Assembly (NCBI RefSeq): GCF_003054045.1
Contig: NZ_QBKH01000003.1
Span: 186,001-250,000, forward strand
Direction: 5' to 3'
Length of the DNA: 64,000 bases
From: Sphingobacterium faecium
GTDB lineage: Bacteria > Bacteroidota > Bacteroidia > Sphingobacteriales > Sphingobacteriaceae
Of the stretch, positions 18,097-27,635 are shown piece by piece (within the stretch, counting starts at the first letter, position 1; each line of letters starts with the position of its first letter). The position numbers were made by a program, and so were the translations under genes. A model generated the notes under the pieces. The model did not search any database and was not told the DNA's origin. It saw only the letters and a list, made by a program, of their open reading frames with translations.

Positions 18097-20646
18097 TTAT
18101 TTTTGATTTACTTTCCATTCATTCGTGAAGAATCCCGCGTCTATAATTCCTGCCGGTCCATTTTTTAACATAGTTAAGTTGAAAAACATATAATCAGGAA
18201 AACCACTTGCGCCAGCAAAATATTGATTTGCCCCTGCTGCTTGCATACCACTAAGTCCTGTGCCGGTAATCACCCCAACTGCTCTTGATTGTGTGCCTGG
18301 TTTTTTCCAATAAAAATATCCGCCTAGATCACTTCCATTATAAATTTGTTTATCTATTTTGATCTGACCTGGGAGTACCGTAATTGGACAGTCTTTTAAT
18401 AAAATATCCCAAGCACTGTTTGTTTTTGAATTACCAATGAGTATGATGTTATGTTCCGTATATTTATTTGCTTCAAAATCACGGTCAGCGATTATTTCAA
18501 ATACTCCATTTCCTCTATAATACCAGGCTTCTGCATCATGGCGTACTTTTTCTAAAGCCCACTTATTTTCTTCCTTGGTACCCATGGTTCCATAAACATA
18601 TACCATCCCATGGTTAAATGCTTCTTTAAAAGTACCATTACGATGTGGTCCCTTTTGATCTAATGATGGCTTTGCTATGATGTTCCAGATCTGATCTTTT
18701 TTTTGTAAAAAGATTAAAGACTCGTTCGTTGTATTCCTTTGGTATGTAATGGTATTTAAACTATCGAGGTCAATAGTCAATGCAACATTTTTATCAAAAT
18801 CTGTTAAATCCAACGAGAGCACCTCTACATTCTCTGTTTTGCCGACTATGGTTCCTCTCTCCCGATCTCGTGTTAGGACAATATGTGAATAATCTAGTGG
18901 CTTTTCCTGTTGATATACTGTACCCCAATAGTAGGAGGAGGATATCCCAGGATTAGCGGTTTTGAAATCGATATGATTGACGTCAATGGCAGCTTTTCGT
19001 TTATGTATTTTAAAATAATCAAATAAAGGTTTCCAGTCTACACTTTCATTACTATACCAATGTGATCCACCTGGATATTCATAATAATTGAAATCGGGGT
19101 GGAATGTACCCAATAACTTACGCATCTGACGAGCATAATCTACGGATACTGTACGGTCTGCATCACCATGCAATACATATATCCCAAGTGGTTTGTAGTT
19201 GGTTGCATATGCTACTACGTCACTTTGATTACCAGATCTTAATAATATATTTTCTAAGGCATTTCGTCCTTTTTCTGGAATCAATCCGTCGGCAGAACCG
19301 TAACCTTTTAAGGTTGGATATCCTGCACATGGTGCTATTGCAGCCCATTTGTCAGGATAAGTTGCTCCCAAAAACCAAGTACCATGTCCTCCCATAGAAT
19401 GGCCAGTTAGATAGATTTTTTGCGTATCTGGTTGCAAAGTTTGTTTCGCTAAACTGAGCACTTCCAGCGCATCTATTCTCCCCCAATCTTCCCAGTTGAA
19501 TCCTCGTGGTCGACGATTGGTCGGTGCCACCAGAGTTCCCCAGTCTTTTGCCTGATATGCTTGTGCTTGACCAATGGCTTCTACTCCAGCTCCATGAACG
19601 GATAAAAAAAGCGCATCACCAGATTTTTCGCCGCCCAATGCTGGATTTACCGCATAGTATTGTAAACTATTGTCTATCGTACTTATAAAGGTGACCCGAT
19701 ATGGCGTATTACTATTGACACTTTTCAATGGAATTTTTTTCTGATCGATCAATTGACTTTTATTCCAAATTGAAATATCCGAAAGAATCTCTCCTAAGCT
19801 ATGGATTGTTGAGGCATCAATAGGAACAATTACTTTTCGAGTACTCTGCGCCCTGATTACGGGTAAGATGACAGATGCTTTTTGATTTCCTGTGTTGCTT
19901 TGTATCTTCAGATTATGTAAATCTTTATTACTATTGTTGATGAGTACAATACCTAAGAGTAAATGTTGGTTATTTTTGCCTTGTACAATATCGGGTTGTG
20001 TCAGATCTTCTGTACCAATTATGAGTTGATTTTTAATGAAACTCAGCTGTGCCGCGATGGACGAACCTCTAACATAAAATTCATTTAAACCTTTTTTTAG
20101 TTGGATTGGAATATTTAACCATCCCATGCGGTATGGATCTCCAGTATGCAATTCTCCATTAATTAATACAGCACTATTTCCTCTAATATTAAGTAATGCA
20201 GACTGTACTTTGTCGGATTGATAAGTGAGATATAGATAACTTGGACGAGGACCTCTATAAGTGGTCGTCATCGACCTGCTGGTTTGATCTTGTTGAGCTA
20301 CACGGCCAGGCCCTGGAGGATTGTTGGGTTGCTGCAGGTTGGCATCCATATTTTGCTGACGCCTAAAAAAACCATTTGTATCTGCTTTTGCAGCAATCCA
20401 TAATGATTTTTCTGAAGTTCCATCCCATGTTTTTCCAACTATGGGACGGGGGAGTCCATGTTGGTAATATTGTGACAACAGCTCATCAGTATATATTGCT
20501 TCCCGACCATAACTGTAAGGAATATCTACTGTAAGTCCTTCTGTGAATTTATATGTATTTTGGGCAGAAGAAAGGGTGGAGATTACAGTTAAACATAAGC
20601 ATATACATATAGTTTTTACACTTAATCGTAATAAATGGTATTGCAT
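18097..20646 (-). CDS. Large secreted alpha/beta hydrolase (prolyl oligopeptidase/esterase type)
   Basis: An 849-residue exported protein. After a signal peptide ending SSAQ come beta-sandwich regions (to about residue 330) and an alpha/beta-hydrolase core with nucleophile elbow GHSMGGHGTW near residue 416, candidate acid in LHGDADRTVS and His in YPGGSHWYSN. C-terminal domains of ~300 residues (NHIDFKTANPGISSSYYWG onward) follow. The layout fits multi-domain PHB-depolymerase-like or S9 esterases that deacylate polysaccharides. The neighbouring GH29 enzyme hints at carbohydrate work; the substrate is unknown. No membrane anchor is evident. Confidence 0.82.
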   Translation of the reverse strand: MQYHLLRLSVKTICICLCLTVISTLSSAQNTYKFTEGLTVDIPYSYGREAIYTDELLSQYYQHGLPRPIVGKTWDGTSEKSLWIAAKADTNGFFRRQQNMDANLQQPNNPPGPGRVAQQDQTSRSMTTTYRGPRPSYLYLTYQSDKVQSALLNIRGNSAVLINGELHTGDPYRMGWLNIPIQLKKGLNEFYVRGSSIAAQLSFIKNQLIIGTEDLTQPDIVQGKNNQHLLLGIVLINNSNKDLHNLKIQSNTGNQKASVILPVIRAQSTRKVIVPIDASTIHSLGEILSDISIWNKSQLIDQKKIPLKSVNSNTPYRVTFISTIDNSLQYYAVNPALGGEKSGDALFLSVHGAGVEAIGQAQAYQAKDWGTLVAPTNRRPRGFNWEDWGRIDALEVLSLAKQTLQPDTQKIYLTGHSMGGHGTWFLGATYPDKWAAIAPCAGYPTLKGYGSADGLIPEKGRNALENILLRSGNQSDVVAYATNYKPLGIYVLHGDADRTVSVDYARQMRKLLGTFHPDFNYYEYPGGSHWYSNESVDWKPLFDYFKIHKRKAAIDVNHIDFKTANPGISSSYYWGTVYQQEKPLDYSHIVLTRDRERGTIVGKTENVEVLSLDLTDFDKNVALTIDLDSLNTITYQRNTTNESLIFLQKKDQIWNIIAKPSLDQKGPHRNGTFKEAFNHGMVYVYGTMGTKEENKWALEKVRHDAEAWYYRGNGVFEIIADRDFEANKYTEHNIILIGNSKTNSAWDILLKDCPITVLPGQIKIDKQIYNGSDLGGYFYWKKPGTQSRAVGVITGTGLSGMQAAGANQYFAGASGFPDYMFFNLTMLKNGPAGIIDAGFFTNEWKVNQK

Positions 20647-20954
20647 AATAAAAGGGTTTAGTACGTCTAATATACGGATCTTTATTTTATCTCCTTTAAA
20701 TTTCAGTATAAAACAAAGTCAAAAATCTTCTCGATAAGCATAGCAATATTGACTTGAATAAAAATTAGCGCATAAGTTTTCTTTTTATCGGATTGTTAAT
20801 CACTATTTGTCTTAGATTTGTTTTATTCTTATAAACTATTATCTGTTCAATAGGTATAAGTTTATCGTAAATCTTGTTGAAAATGAACTTTTTAATGCGT
20901 AATAGTTGTGGAAAAGATCTCATTATATAGCAGTCAAAATAAAATAGAAAGCAG
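20647..20954. other. Divergent intergenic region
   Basis: No gene is seen. A TAGATTTG at 20813-20820 (+) matches the -7 consensus, with TTG at 20793-20795, 135 bases before the FAD monooxygenase start. The rest is AT-rich and featureless. Confidence 0.4.
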
Positions 20955-22397
20955 GTGAAAGAAGCTGAAATTGAACGAATAAATTGGTGTATTTGTCAGG
21001 AATGCCAGGGTCGGGGGAAAAAAAGTCGAAAGCTTAATAAAAAAATGCGACTGAACTACCAAGCAGCATATGATCAATTTGAAAAAACGGGTGGTAATGG
21101 TACAGCTCCTGTTAAACCAAAAGGACATCTCTCTCTTTGTTTGAACTGCAACGGGTCTGGCTTAATAAAGTCATCAAGTTGTCCGCTCGCCAATAATGAA
21201 AATTATCCTCACGTTGCTATTATAGGTGGCGGTATCGGTGGAGTAGCATTAGCCGTAGCTTGTCTGCACCGGGGTATTCCTTATACGCTCTATGAGCGTG
21301 ATCGTAACTTCAAGGCGCGTTCTCAAGGTTATGGTCTCACTTTGCAGCAGGCTAGTAAAGCGATTTCAGGATTAGGCATTCTATCATTAGAGGATGGGGT
21401 GATATCAACAAAACATGTCGTTCATAAGATTGACGGAAAAGTGATTGGTGAATGGGGAATGAGAAAGTGGGTACCTGAAAAAACAAAGACAGGTGATAAG
21501 CGTTCTAATGTGCATATTGCACGACAATCCTTGCGTTCAGCCCTTTTAGAGCAATTAGGTAGTCATGATGCGGTTCTGTGGAATCATCAATTGGTAGATT
21601 TTAAAGAAACGGAGTCGGATGGTCTTTTGTTAAGCTTTCAAGTTGATGGAGAAGTGAAAACTGCCAAAGCCGATCTTTTGGTTGGAGCTGATGGCATTCG
21701 CAGTTCTGTCCGGAGATTGTTAATAGGAGAAGATATTGCTCCTTTACGTTACTTGGGCTGTATCGTCATATTGGGTATCTGTCCTTTGAGTGCTTTAGAA
21801 AATCTTCATAGCCCTTTACTCGATTCTGCCACTGTGTTTCAGACTGCTAATGGGAATGAACGCATCTATATCATGCCTTATTCATCGGACTCAGTCATGT
21901 GGCAGCTTAGTTTCCCTATGACTGAAAATGAAGCTAAAGCCTTGAGCGATCTAGGATCACAAGCCCTTAAAGAGGAGGCATGTCGCAGAACGCTATGGCA
22001 TGATCCGATTCCTCAGATTTTAGCTGCGACCCAGGCAGCTCAGATTTCTGGCTATCCTGTGTATGATAGAGAAATTCTTGATGCAAAATGGTTGGAAGGA
22101 AAGGTGACACTTATCGGAGATGCAGCTCACCCAATGAGCCCATTTAAGGGGCAGGGGGCAAATCAAGCGCTGCTGGATGCACTTGCATTAGCGAGAGGCA
22201 TATCAAGCGCATGTGGGTCATCACATTGGAAAAAAGATGGTATTAGAAAAGCGGTACTGGTTGATTATGAAGAAGAGATGATCGTGCGCAGTGCGATTAA
22301 AGTGAAAGATTCAGCTGATGCAGCAAAATTTTTACATTCTGAAATGGTGCTGATAGAAGGAGATGAACCCAGAGGAAGCTGTGTCAAGAAGAATTAA
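20955..22397 (+). CDS. FAD-dependent monooxygenase with N-terminal CxxCxGxG zinc-finger-like module
   Basis: A 480-residue group A flavin monooxygenase. The FAD fold starts at VAIIGGGIGG (GxGxxG at 91-96) and runs through LYERD, LVGADGIRSSVRR and GDAAHPMSPFKGQGANQAL (near 388), the same architecture as PHBH and TetX. Ahead of it is a 75-residue module with two DnaJ-like motifs, CQECQGRG (Cys14, Cys17) and CLNCNGSG (Cys62, Cys65), expected to bind zinc. The start is a GTG: an in-frame stop lies at 20940-20942, and the first ATG (residue 31) would remove the first Cys pair. Substrate unknown; it is not Tet(X) itself. It sits between divergent and convergent neighbours as a single gene. Confidence 0.85.
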   Translation: MKEAEIERINWCICQECQGRGKKSRKLNKKMRLNYQAAYDQFEKTGGNGTAPVKPKGHLSLCLNCNGSGLIKSSSCPLANNENYPHVAIIGGGIGGVALAVACLHRGIPYTLYERDRNFKARSQGYGLTLQQASKAISGLGILSLEDGVISTKHVVHKIDGKVIGEWGMRKWVPEKTKTGDKRSNVHIARQSLRSALLEQLGSHDAVLWNHQLVDFKETESDGLLLSFQVDGEVKTAKADLLVGADGIRSSVRRLLIGEDIAPLRYLGCIVILGICPLSALENLHSPLLDSATVFQTANGNERIYIMPYSSDSVMWQLSFPMTENEAKALSDLGSQALKEEACRRTLWHDPIPQILAATQAAQISGYPVYDREILDAKWLEGKVTLIGDAAHPMSPFKGQGANQALLDALALARGISSACGSSHWKKDGIRKAVLVDYEEEMIVRSAIKVKDSADAAKFLHSEMVLIEGDEPRGSCVKKN

Positions 22398-22482
22398 TCT
22401 AACTTGTTGATGAATAAGAAGTATTGGAGTGGGGAAGCTGAAATTTTAAATGTATGGATCATTTTATTTAATCAATTGGATG

Positions 22483-22512
22483 ATCGTCCTCTTTAAGCTA
22501 AAAGAGGACGAT
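22483..22512. terminator. Bidirectional terminator between monooxygenase and receptor genes
   Basis: Arms ATCGTCCTCTTT (22483-22494) and AAAGAGGACGAT (22501-22512) are perfectly complementary with a 6-base loop, between two convergent genes, and T-rich sequence follows on the plus strand. Confidence 0.8.
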
Positions 22513-22519
22513 TGGATTT

Positions 22520-24684
22520 TTAGAAATGTAAGCGCATAGATAATATACATTGACGTAAATTTCCTTGCGTGATAAATCCTCTTCCTCCATAATAGTAACG
22601 TTGGTTGAACAGGTTCTCTGTGGTAAAGTTACAGGAAAATTGCTTGTACTGATATCCAATAGTACTATTAAACAGTGTATAATCGTCTGTAGAGAAGCTT
22701 CCTGCCGTTTTGCTGTTGATGATTAAATCCTGACCTACATAATTACCACCGATACCAAGTATCCATTTACTTGCATTGGCGATTGCTGTTTCATAATTCA
22801 CATACCAAGTTGCTGACCATGTAGGACCGGAGTTAACGGGTCTCAAACCTGTTGTTGAGTTTTCAGCTTTTGTTATTTTACTTTCATTGTAGGCAGCACC
22901 ACCATGTATGAATAGATTTTGAATAGGTTGTATCTGGATATCCAATTCTATACCTCGGCTGTATTGTTTACCATCCTGAATATATGTTGTGGCATCATTT
23001 TGATCCGCCATCACGGTATTACGGACGTGAATATTATAATAACTAAATGTTGCATCTAACAATTGATGAAGGCCAGATATTTTAACTCCTGATTCCCATT
23101 GTGTACCATATTGAGGTTTGAAATTATATAAAATTCCATTGATACTTGTGGGAGCAATGTTCTGAAATCCGCTCATATAGTTCGCGAAAAAAGTAAATGT
23201 TTTAGGAATGATCTGGTAGGTCATACCTATTTTTGGTGTCATAGATGTCTGTTTATATGCCCCTGTTGTGATTGCTGTAGATACATCTTTTGTCCCGTTG
23301 TTGATTAAGCTGCTGTATCTAACACTTAGCATGATCGATAATGCATTAAATGGTTTGATAACATCCGAAATGTACGCTGAATAGGTGTTTTGAGGTGATG
23401 TAGTATGGTTAGGTTGTTGGAACAGCACTATTTTCGTAATCAGGTCAGCATTAAATAAATTGGCAGACAGGGAGGGATTATCTATAGATACGGTATCGAT
23501 ATAGCCTGCACTTTTATAATTTGCCATATAACTATAGCGATAGTAATCCAGTCCAATCAGGAGTTTGTTGTCCCAATTGCCAATGCTGAAATTACCGATA
23601 AAATTTTGTTGTACTTGGTGATTGGTTATATCTTCGGCATCGTACCGCAACACCTTTCTTGCTACAGCCGTATTATTGGTCACTAATAAATTGGTTTGAT
23701 AAGTGCCATTTGAAGTACCGTACGTCGTAGCAAGATTGGTTTCTGATTGCCAATGGTCGGAAATTAAGTAACTTATTTTTGCATAGAAATTGATCGATGT
23801 TGTTTTCCATAATAAGCTATTATCCGTATACGATTTGTTATAAGCGAGGTCCAAATCTTTAGAGTTCTGTACATTGACCAATTGACTATTTATGAGTGGG
23901 CTGGCGGGAGTAAATAGCGGACTATTGGTCGCGATTTTACGTAAAAACTCGGCTTCAAGCTTAACTTTTAACTTGTCATGGAGTTGGTAAATAAAACTTG
24001 GTGCCAAAAAGATGTTTCTATTTAATCCTTGATCTTGAAAGCTTTTTCTGTCAGAATACGTGCCAAAAATGCGAAATAGCGCTTTATGGCTAGAATCTAA
24101 AACGGAGTTGACTTCTATGCTTGAGCGTTGCAATTATTATTACCTGCCGCAAGTGAAAAATTTGTAAATGAACTATCGATAGGTGCGTAAGTTTGTACAT
24201 TGATAAGACCTCCAAAAACCATATTTGCGCCACCGAACAAGGTTCCGCTTGGACCTTTGATCACATCTAACTGTTGTATGTTACTGTTATCATCACTGTA
24301 TTGTAGGTAAGCATTTAAACCATTTCTGAAATTGCTTCGAGTTCTAAAGCCACGAATTGAAAAATTTGGAGCTAATCCAGCCCAACTTGGAGTGACCCCG
24401 GTCACATTGGACAACATGGCTGTTTGGGTATAATAATTTCTGTTTTGAGTAAGTTTGGGTCCTACACTCGTTGTCACCTGTGGATTTTCATAATCAGTAA
24501 TATTTAATCTTGCTGTTTGAATGCTTGATCTGTCTTTTTCGCTGACACGAGCTTTTACGAATACCGAATCTAATTGCTTTAATATAGGTTGGTCTTTGGA
24601 CTGTGCGTGTGCTGTATAAATGGAAAGAAAAATGATAATTGCATTGACAATTAAAAGTGTAAAATGTTTTATGTGTATGAACAT
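22520..24684 (-). pseudogene. TonB-dependent siderophore-type receptor interrupted by a frameshift
   Basis: Two minus-strand frames together make one receptor of about 720 residues. The first (24684 to a stop at 24115) has a signal peptide (LLIVNAIIIFLSIYTAHAQ), plug motifs FSIRGFRTRSNFRNG and IKGPSGTLFGGANMVFGG, and ends abnormally after SLAAGNNNCNAQA. The second continues in the -1 frame with RSSIEVNSVLD, the expected first barrel strand, through to LRQCILSMRLHF. The shift falls in a TAATAATAATT stretch near 24128-24140; one extra T would restore a continuous reading. There is no carboxypeptidase-like domain, so it is of the FhuE/FoxA kind. Either a real mutation or a sequencing error. An upstream ATG at 24786 exists but the signal peptide favours 24684. 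Confidence 0.85.
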
Positions 24685-25089
24685 AAGTACTTGCGTGGTA
24701 AGAAAAATATGGAGAATTATTTGGAATGAGTATTCTATACCTAACTTGCTAAAATTTGTATTAGGATCGGGTATTTGCTTATGCATATTTGCAGCAAAAT
24801 CGACGTTGGCTACTCCCTAACTTTTTGCCTTAATTTAAAATCAATTCCTGTACTTAAGCACATCTAACTATTGTGCTTCGTATTTAGAATTGCATATGAT
24901 CTTTTTGTTCTGTGCAAGGATATGGCGCAGTTTAAGACTATGTGCGCATAGACCCAAAATAGGACTTCGTAATTTCTATTTTTTAAGAAGTCGATATAAA
25001 AAATGACAGAGAAGACACTATGTTTTAGAATAATGCAGATCGCTCAGCTAGATAAATCGAGAAAAGACATTTTTAAGGAAATAAATCGA
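24685..25089. other. Intergenic region upstream of the receptor
   Basis: About 400 bases between the broken receptor and the small Cys protein gene. No convincing gene, hairpin or -7 box was found. Confidence 0.5.
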
Positions 25090-25473
25090 TTATGCCATAT
25101 AACCTGTAGGAGGCTTGAGTTGTCTGTTAAAAACGTACAGCTTCCACATCGGGGTGTTGGATAGTCGCACATGATTTTGAGATGCAATTGGAAAATACTG
25201 ACTGTCTTTGACGACTGGGAATTGATGATGACAGATTAATAAGGTAGATTTTGAAAAATTTTCTTGAAGATCTTTATGCTTTTGTGTATCTTTTTTCAAG
25301 GCTCTCATCAAGAAGCAATTACCGTTGCAGTGCATCGTGATATTGTTCTTGTTGATACAATATTTTGTAGCAATTTCACTTCGGTTTGCATAAAAACTCA
25401 ATACAATAAATGCCTTGTTAAAAGTCATCATGGTGATGGATATCAAGAGTAATATTGTCGTAATGAATTTCAA
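25090..25473 (-). CDS. Small exported Cys-containing protein, frequent neighbour of metal-uptake receptors
   Basis: A 127-residue protein with a single N-terminal hydrophobic segment (ITTILLLISITMMTF), then the sequence KYCINKNNITMHCNGNCFL (Cys39, Cys49, Cys53), a charged stretch ALKKDTQKHKD and a C-terminal half without motifs. Small Bacteroidota proteins with this C...CxGxC(F/Y)L pattern are often found beside TonB-dependent receptors, and this one precedes the frameshifted receptor in the same direction. Metal binding is plausible but unproven. Moderately confident it is a real gene. Confidence 0.7.
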   Translation of the reverse strand: MKFITTILLLISITMMTFNKAFIVLSFYANRSEIATKYCINKNNITMHCNGNCFLMRALKKDTQKHKDLQENFSKSTLLICHHQFPVVKDSQYFPIASQNHVRLSNTPMWKLYVFNRQLKPPTGYMA

Positions 25474-25669
25474 AATCTGTTATTCGATGATTTAGTGAGC
25501 TGTTGCGAATATAGGTGATTTTTTTTAAATCTTCTTTTAGCGATCGCTAATTTATACTAATACCTCGTACAAATTTTTCAACTGCTATTTGAAGCTTTTA
25601 TAAATTCACTATTGCGCCTGCTTACGTGTAGCGATACGTTATCATTTAGCAACGTTTTATCAACCCAAA

Positions 25670-25689
25670 AGCTACTGATGACAGTAGCT
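25670..25689. repeat. Perfect 8-bp inverted repeat beside the array
   Basis: AGCTACTG (25670-25677) and CAGTAGCT (25682-25689) with a 4-base loop ATGA form a compact hairpin. Its right arm runs straight into the first unit of the phased array. Confidence 0.7.
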
Positions 25690-25803
25690 CTTTAGTAGCC
25701 TTTTAGTATATCTTCATTACATCTCCAGTACACTATTGGTAGGGAATTAGTACACTCCCGGTACACTCCCCGTACACTCTTCGTACACTTTTCGTATGTT
25801 AAT
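25683..25803. repeat. Array of eleven degenerate 11-bp direct repeats
   Basis: Cutting the DNA every 11 bases from 25683 aligns eleven units. Five carry an intact GTACACT heptamer (start positions 25728, 25750, 25761, 25772, 25783); the others keep AGTA, ATTACA or GGTA at the same place. The consensus is roughly (A/C/G)GTACACTCYY. Degeneration increases away from the 25750-25792 core. The period equals one turn of B-DNA, so the motif faces the same side of the helix. There are no spacers, so it is not a CRISPR array. Confidence 0.85.
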
Positions 25804-25953
25804 TGTGATTAATTTGCGCAAATAAAAATGATGTATCCTGTCATATAACGCCTGATCAGGCCTATTTCTGCCATTTTGGTCATATGATGCCATTGTGGAC
25901 ATCTTTTTTCTTTCCACTCTTCATCTTTGTGTTGTCAACAAAAAATTAAAATC

Positions 25954-26268
25954 ATGGTAAAACAAAAAAGTTTAATCAAGTGTATAGTGGATTTTTTCTT
26001 TATCAAACCTTGTCATCAGAGTGATGTAGTTCGTATGAAAAGCGGTTTATACACATCTCAAATCTACACGTATTCCAATTTTAAGATGAAGCTCGAAAAT
26101 ATGGATACATTTTGTCCTGTGGTGCGTAAGGCTCTTCTGCATGTACGATCAAACAATTTGCTGATGCTACTCATAAGTAACAGATTGTCTTTGCTGGTTT
26201 ATCGGAATCAGAATGCCAAGGTGATCAATGGAGGCGAAAGGCATATGGGAGGTAAATATTCATGTTGA
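25954..26268 (+). CDS. Hypothetical short protein (doubtful)
   Basis: A 104-residue open frame beginning MVKQKSLIKCIVDFFFIKPC and ending GGERHMGGKYSC, basic and Cys-containing, with one hydrophobic stretch (NNLLMLLISNRLSLLV). It is the only reading frame after the repeat array. No family, signal peptide or motif is recognised and the upstream sequence has no clear -7 box. It may be a non-coding frame. Confidence 0.3.
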   Translation: MVKQKSLIKCIVDFFFIKPCHQSDVVRMKSGLYTSQIYTYSNFKMKLENMDTFCPVVRKALLHVRSNNLLMLLISNRLSLLVYRNQNAKVINGGERHMGGKYSC

Positions 26269-26338
26269 TCCGATGAGGTGTATCTTGATTGATGCAAGAG
26301 TGTCAAAGCGAGGATGATGTTTTTGTACTTATGTATTT

Positions 26339-27634
26339 TTAATTAATAGAAGGATTGTTGTCTGAATCATCCAATAATAACTTGATCAAATCGTATTCTG
26401 CCTGCCAAATATCTTTTTTGGCTTTTTGGTAACTAAGGACTGATTCGTGGTATTCTGTCAAGATCAATCTACCTCCACGATAGGCAGAATCTTGTTCTTT
26501 TACAGCTTGAGCGACTAATTTTTCAATGTGGTGAAGGCGATCAATCTTCAGCCGTGCAGTCTTAATTTTAGTATTCTGTTGCTGTGTTTTGATCTGGTCA
26601 ATGTGCTGTTCTTCTTGTAATTGCAATTCCAAAACATGAGCATTTAGTATTTCTTTTTTTAATGTAGGTTGCGCTGTGAAATAAGCAGAAAGGGGGATAC
26701 GGAGTGCAATATTGACATAACTATTTCCATACCAAGCATTATTTTTATCGAGGCGAAATTCATTGCTGAAATATTGTTTTCCTAAATAGGCATTTGCAGT
26801 TAATGTCGGTAGTAGTTGCTTTTTAATGCTCCTTCTCTGCAAGAGATTGATCTGCTGATCAAGCGCTATAGATTTGATGGCAAAATTTTCTTTTTTGAGG
26901 TGTTCGACAAAGCCCTTGATAGCTTCGATATTTGAACTTAAAGTCTGTGTGTTTTCTAAGTTGGTATATTTACGTAGCTCTAGGTCTGCATCTATGAGAA
27001 CAGACCATGCTTCATATAGAGTAATGCGTTTGCGCTCGTATTCTTGTTGGGCGCTAAGGTATTGATTGGATGGAAGTCGTCCCTTTTCATAACGCGCTTT
27101 GCTAATCTGTAAAATATCCGCATAAGATGCAGAATCTTTTAATGCCATTTCATATTGTTGTGTGGCGAGTACAACAGAAGCGTATGCTAATGTCGCATCA
27201 TGTTTCCAATCTTGTTTATGTTGATCTCTAATGATTTCCGCTTTTTGGATTTCTAGGGACTGCTGTTTTTCATTAAGCTGTCGTTTAGGATCAAATAAGC
27301 TCCACTCCATTTGGATCCCAGCTTTAGAAGACCATTTAGTAGCAAACTTTAAGGGTATAATAGCTCCATCCAATGCATTGGGGTCAAAAGCGATGGCGGG
27401 TACTGGTGTTGTTGGAATAATGAGATTGCGCTGCAAATTTGCATCTATATAAAATACTGGAATACGATTGCTTTTTATTTCTTTTAATTCCTGTTCTTTG
27501 ATTTCTTTACGTAGTAAATCTTGCTGGTGAGTGAGGCTTTGATCGACATTGTTCCATAATTGTTCTATGCTCAAGGCCTGCGCTTGAACGAAGATTGGAA
27601 AAATGGCCAGTATAATGATTACAATCTTTTTCAT
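26339..27634 (-). CDS. TolC-family outer-membrane channel of an ABC exporter
   Basis: A 431-residue outer-membrane efflux protein. The signal peptide starts MKKIVIIILAIFPIFVQAQ; the frame extends upstream to 27697 but that would overlap the permease gene, and the ATG at 27634 sits one base after the permease stop. Long amphipathic helices occur twice (about 145-240 and 340-425), with an internal KARYEKGRLPSNQYLSAQQEY and a matching AVKEQDSAYRGGRLILTEY, the internal duplication of TolC proteins. It would form the outer-membrane duct of the exporter encoded by the three genes upstream. Confidence 0.9.
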   Translation of the reverse strand: MKKIVIIILAIFPIFVQAQALSIEQLWNNVDQSLTHQQDLLRKEIKEQELKEIKSNRIPVFYIDANLQRNLIIPTTPVPAIAFDPNALDGAIIPLKFATKWSSKAGIQMEWSLFDPKRQLNEKQQSLEIQKAEIIRDQHKQDWKHDATLAYASVVLATQQYEMALKDSASYADILQISKARYEKGRLPSNQYLSAQQEYERKRITLYEAWSVLIDADLELRKYTNLENTQTLSSNIEAIKGFVEHLKKENFAIKSIALDQQINLLQRRSIKKQLLPTLTANAYLGKQYFSNEFRLDKNNAWYGNSYVNIALRIPLSAYFTAQPTLKKEILNAHVLELQLQEEQHIDQIKTQQQNTKIKTARLKIDRLHHIEKLVAQAVKEQDSAYRGGRLILTEYHESVLSYQKAKKDIWQAEYDLIKLLLDDSDNNPSIN

Positions 27635-27635
27635 A

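Larger units (their letters stand above)
25474..25953. other. Gene-poor region with hairpin, phased repeats and palindrome
   Basis: This interval contains, in order, an AGCTACTG/CAGTAGCT hairpin, an array of 11-bp units (both listed separately), the 12-bp palindrome ATTTGCGCAAAT at 25812-25823 and CCTGATCAGG at 25851-25860. No gene is supported within it. Confidence 0.6.

Noticed and set aside
20955..22397. Tet(X) tetracycline-inactivating enzyme
   Set aside because: It shares the flavin monooxygenase fold and GDAAH motif, but the sequence around the FAD and substrate regions differs widely from Tet(X) and the N-terminal Cys module is foreign to it.
22520..24133. Separate receptor gene starting at 24133
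   Set aside because: Its first codon would be a TTG and it lacks signal peptide and plug; it is the continuation of the upstream frame after a frameshift.
25683..25803. CRISPR array
   Set aside because: Repeats are 11 bp, contiguous and without unique spacers; no cas genes are nearby.
25954..26268. Conserved protein of the repeat region
   Set aside because: No recognisable domain or promoter; retained only as a low-confidence frame.
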